A stretch of 64,000 nucleotides of DNA, from the NCBI GenBank assembly GCA_945643635.1, contig CALZFC010000005.1:297501-361500 (forward strand), read 5' to 3'. The DNA comes from Allodiplogaster sudhausi (Eukaryota > Nematoda > Chromadorea > Rhabditida > Diplogasteridae). Positions 62,158-64,000 of this stretch are shown piece after piece (positions within the stretch are counted from its first letter, which is position 1; each line of letters begins with the position of its first letter). A program made the position numbers and the translations under genes. The notes under the pieces are model-generated. The model worked only from the letters and a program-made list of their open reading frames with translations, was not told where the DNA came from and did no database searches.

Positions 62158-62821
62158 ATAGGTCACTCTAACCGGTCTGTCCCGGAGAACAGCATATGGA
62201 ATCTGCTGAACAGCTTGATCGAATCGTGGAGAAGTAGAAGTGAAGACATGAATACAAATGCCGTGCGAAGTCTCCCATGCCACTGCCAACTCAGTGGTCG
62301 AGATAAAAACGGCTTGGAGACTGGCTAGCTTGTCTAAGAGTGGGATCAAGTAAAGAAAGAATATATTTTTATTTACAAATATGATTATGAATTTAAAAAA
62401 AGATTGCGAAGCAGCAAAAACGAAGCTAACCAAGAGCGCCCACATTCGGTGGAAGGAGGAAAGTGGCACTCTCGAAGGGGCGGCGCGGAGTGGGCAGACC
62501 GTCGAGCGGGACGATTCCGTAGCAGGGAAAAGCGTAGAAGTCGCCGTCGCGACGGAGAAGAGACAGATGAGCAGACACTGCCTCAGGGTAGAGGGAGGGA
62601 GACGAGGAGCTTCCCGGCAGATGGCCCCACAATGCCGCCTACGATAAATTATTATTTTAAATTACTATTACTAAACTTTGAAATTCTATAAGAAAAAAAA
62701 AGCATCGTCGTTGAACATTTCGCAACGAATATGAAGAATAAACCTTCGGCGAGAGAGCGATAATTTCGTCGAAGTCACAACCACTAACAGCTACAGGATG
62801 CAGATAAAAAGAAGATGACAT
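61327..62821 (-). CDS. Unrecognised 257-residue protein
   Basis: ATG at 62819-62821. Exons 62744-62821, 62431-62638, 62173-62333, 61884-61958, 61467-61687 and 61327-61357 sum to 774 nt with all phases closed and canonical GT-AG sites. The product begins MSSSFYLHPVAVSGCDFDEI and has a middle of beta-like composition (AHLSLLRRDGDFYAFPCYGI; LASLQAVFISTTELAVAW). It ends with a helical, charged segment (REEAILLSAVRMSLTELLV). No signal peptide or TM was seen. No family was recognised, though the middle could be part of a beta-propeller. The last exon is tiny and the downstream DNA is open in another frame, so the true 3' end is uncertain. Confidence 0.5.
61970..62157. repeat. (GA)n microsatellite
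   Basis: GA/GAAA run inside the intron between exons 61884-61958 and 62173-62333 of the unrecognised gene. It is a CT tract on the coding strand. Confidence 0.9.
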
Positions 62822-63310
62822 CCCTCCTACAACAAAAAACGTACAACCGAAAGAGCAAAGTTATTGATAGTTAGCTAAAAGGATGACTGTTCAGTGAGAA
62901 TGATGCTGCTCCACTGATGCTTCATACCCTTGAATTCAGAATGCAATGGCTGAGATATCGTCGTTGATTAGGCTCAATTCAAGCGTATTTCTGTGCAATG
63001 ATTCGCAGCTCATTATGCTGCATTGTGAATGGTTTCATTTATGACAATTAATTCCCTGCTTGCGTGATAATTGCTTGCAGAATGTGTACAAAAAAATTTC
63101 CTTGAACTTTGGAGCTCTGAACGAATGAAGCCGGCTGTTGCATCGATTTAAAGTGATTTTGTGACAGGAGTTCGATACAAGAAACACTTTATTTTCTCAG
63201 GAGGGATTGAAGAAATGGAAATCTGAACGCGATCTGAAATGCAGAAACAGTGCTGTGTGGAAGGAGCGGATATGACAAACAGCGAAGATAAAATCGTAAA
63301 GAAATACATT
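62822..63310. other. Spacer between two minus-strand genes
   Basis: 5' flank of the 257-residue gene and 3' flank of the tetraspan gene. No coding frame or repeat of note. Confidence 0.5.
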
Positions 63311-63704
63311 TTAGGTCTTGCCGGTGGTAGTTGCGCCCGTTGTAGTTGCGCCCATTGTAGTTTCATCAGTGGACTGAGTGACAGCAGCGCGATCAGGGAT
63401 GGCACTGCGAACACGGCGGTACTCTGCGAACAACAACGCGGCCTGAACAGGCAACTTCATCTCGGAAGGGAAGGGCTTCCCCCGAATTTATGAAATGAGC
63501 CCGTTCTAATTGTTCTCGTCTAGAAGATAATGGAAATCATTATCAAAAATTGGCTATAATAATTAAGAATAACAAAATCGAATTATGAAGATGGAGAATT
63601 AAGGAAATTCTGACCATGCAGAAAGTAGCAACAGATGCAACGAAGAGGAGGATTGAGAGAAAGCAGAAGAAGCCAGCCGTGGCCAGTTCATCGCACACTT
63701 CAAA
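63311..63704 (-). CDS. C-terminus of a MARVEL-like tetraspan protein
   Basis: Exon 63615-63704 (30 codons) encodes the helix FEVCDELATAGFFCFLSILL and onward. It joins in phase to 63311-63475, which starts PFPSEMKLPVQAALLFAEYR and ends in a Thr-rich tail (three TTMGA/TTTG-type repeats) and TAA at 63311-63313. A last TM helix followed by LPVQAALLFAEYRR resembles the end of MARVEL-domain proteins (MAL, synaptogyrin and similar). Upstream exons were not found between 63705 and 64000 and may lie outside the window. Confidence 0.45.
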
Positions 63705-64000
63705 CTCTCTTTCATTCAACAACCCAACTATTCTTCAAACTGTGTACATTTTCCACTTCGGCATGCGGCAATACCTTGTGATATTAACTGAAAACGGTTG
63801 CGTATTCGAAGAGAGAATTGTCTTCTAACTCGCTGCGTCTTCTGAGAATGAAGATGTAGGAAGACGACGAAGAGGGGAAGCGACCAGAACTCGCTCGTCA
63901 AATTGTGGGAAATGAAACAGCAGACGATGGAAAACAGTTTATGCATGAGAAAGGCAAAGTGAATACAAAGTACAGTGTTCTCCTCTAAAATGGCACGGCA
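63705..64000. other. Right edge, unassigned
   Basis: Probably an intron or 5' part of the tetraspan gene. No exon was supported. Confidence 0.3.

Noticed and set aside
61327..62821. UBR5-like or nucleoporin-like identity for the 257-residue protein
   Set aside because: Only vague propeller-like similarity and no diagnostic motif. Left unassigned.
1..64000. CRISPR arrays, bacterial operons, riboswitches, rRNA
   Set aside because: Nothing of the kind was seen. The sequence is intron-rich eukaryotic DNA and its repeats are microsatellites and transposons.

Overview
The window is animal nuclear DNA and most likely comes from a nematode. Genes are broken into many short exons by small GT-AG introns. 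The gene set includes a patched-related (PTR) protein, a probable serpentine chemoreceptor and a Cys-rich membrane protein resembling the nematode CX module. Introns and spacers are full of (CT/GA)n microsatellites and small foldback elements. I did not see anything that fixes the species.

Layout. 1-4422 (+): C-terminal part of CDC23/APC8. 5858-8470 (+): complete peroxisomal-type acyl-CoA thioesterase (ACOT8/TesB family). 9005-12718 (-): two-pore-domain K+ channel with two in-phase candidate last exons, each ending in poly-His. 12719-17136: spacer holding a non-autonomous Tc1/mariner-like element. 17137-21213 (+): probable 7TM chemoreceptor with a 1.4 kb palindromic element in an intron. 22723-33287 (-): complete 26-exon PTR gene with another palindromic element in an intron. 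33288-41459: microsatellite-rich DNA with only weak candidate exons. 41460-43549 (+): complete alpha-1,3-fucosyltransferase (GT10). 43971-58612: a Polinton/Maverick. 58613-64000: small minus-strand genes, namely a CX-like membrane protein, a 257-residue unknown and the C-terminus of a MARVEL-like tetraspan protein.

The Polinton is the most interesting region. It has terminal inverted repeats, a 6-bp target duplication (CATAAT) and a protein-primed family B DNA polymerase. It also has remnants of a packaging ATPase and a double-jelly-roll major capsid protein, a C2H2 zinc-finger ORF, a small ORF resembling the C-terminal half of an Argonaute PAZ domain, and an acidic Cys-rich protein whose last exon runs into 1.4 kb of (GAA)n. 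I found no integrase. The polymerase has two in-frame stops and the capsid module is scrambled, so this copy looks decayed. A Harbinger-like foldback element with a TAA duplication is nested in its left inverted repeat. tRNA-like modules occur in the inverted repeats of both elements and inside the Tc1-like element.

The host genes are functionally independent of one another: cell cycle, peroxisomal lipid metabolism, ion channel, sensory receptor, sterol-sensing-type membrane protein and glycosylation. For CDC23 (from base 1), ACOT8, PTR and the fucosyltransferase, exon phases close over the whole chain and the exon sums divide by three, so these models are strong.
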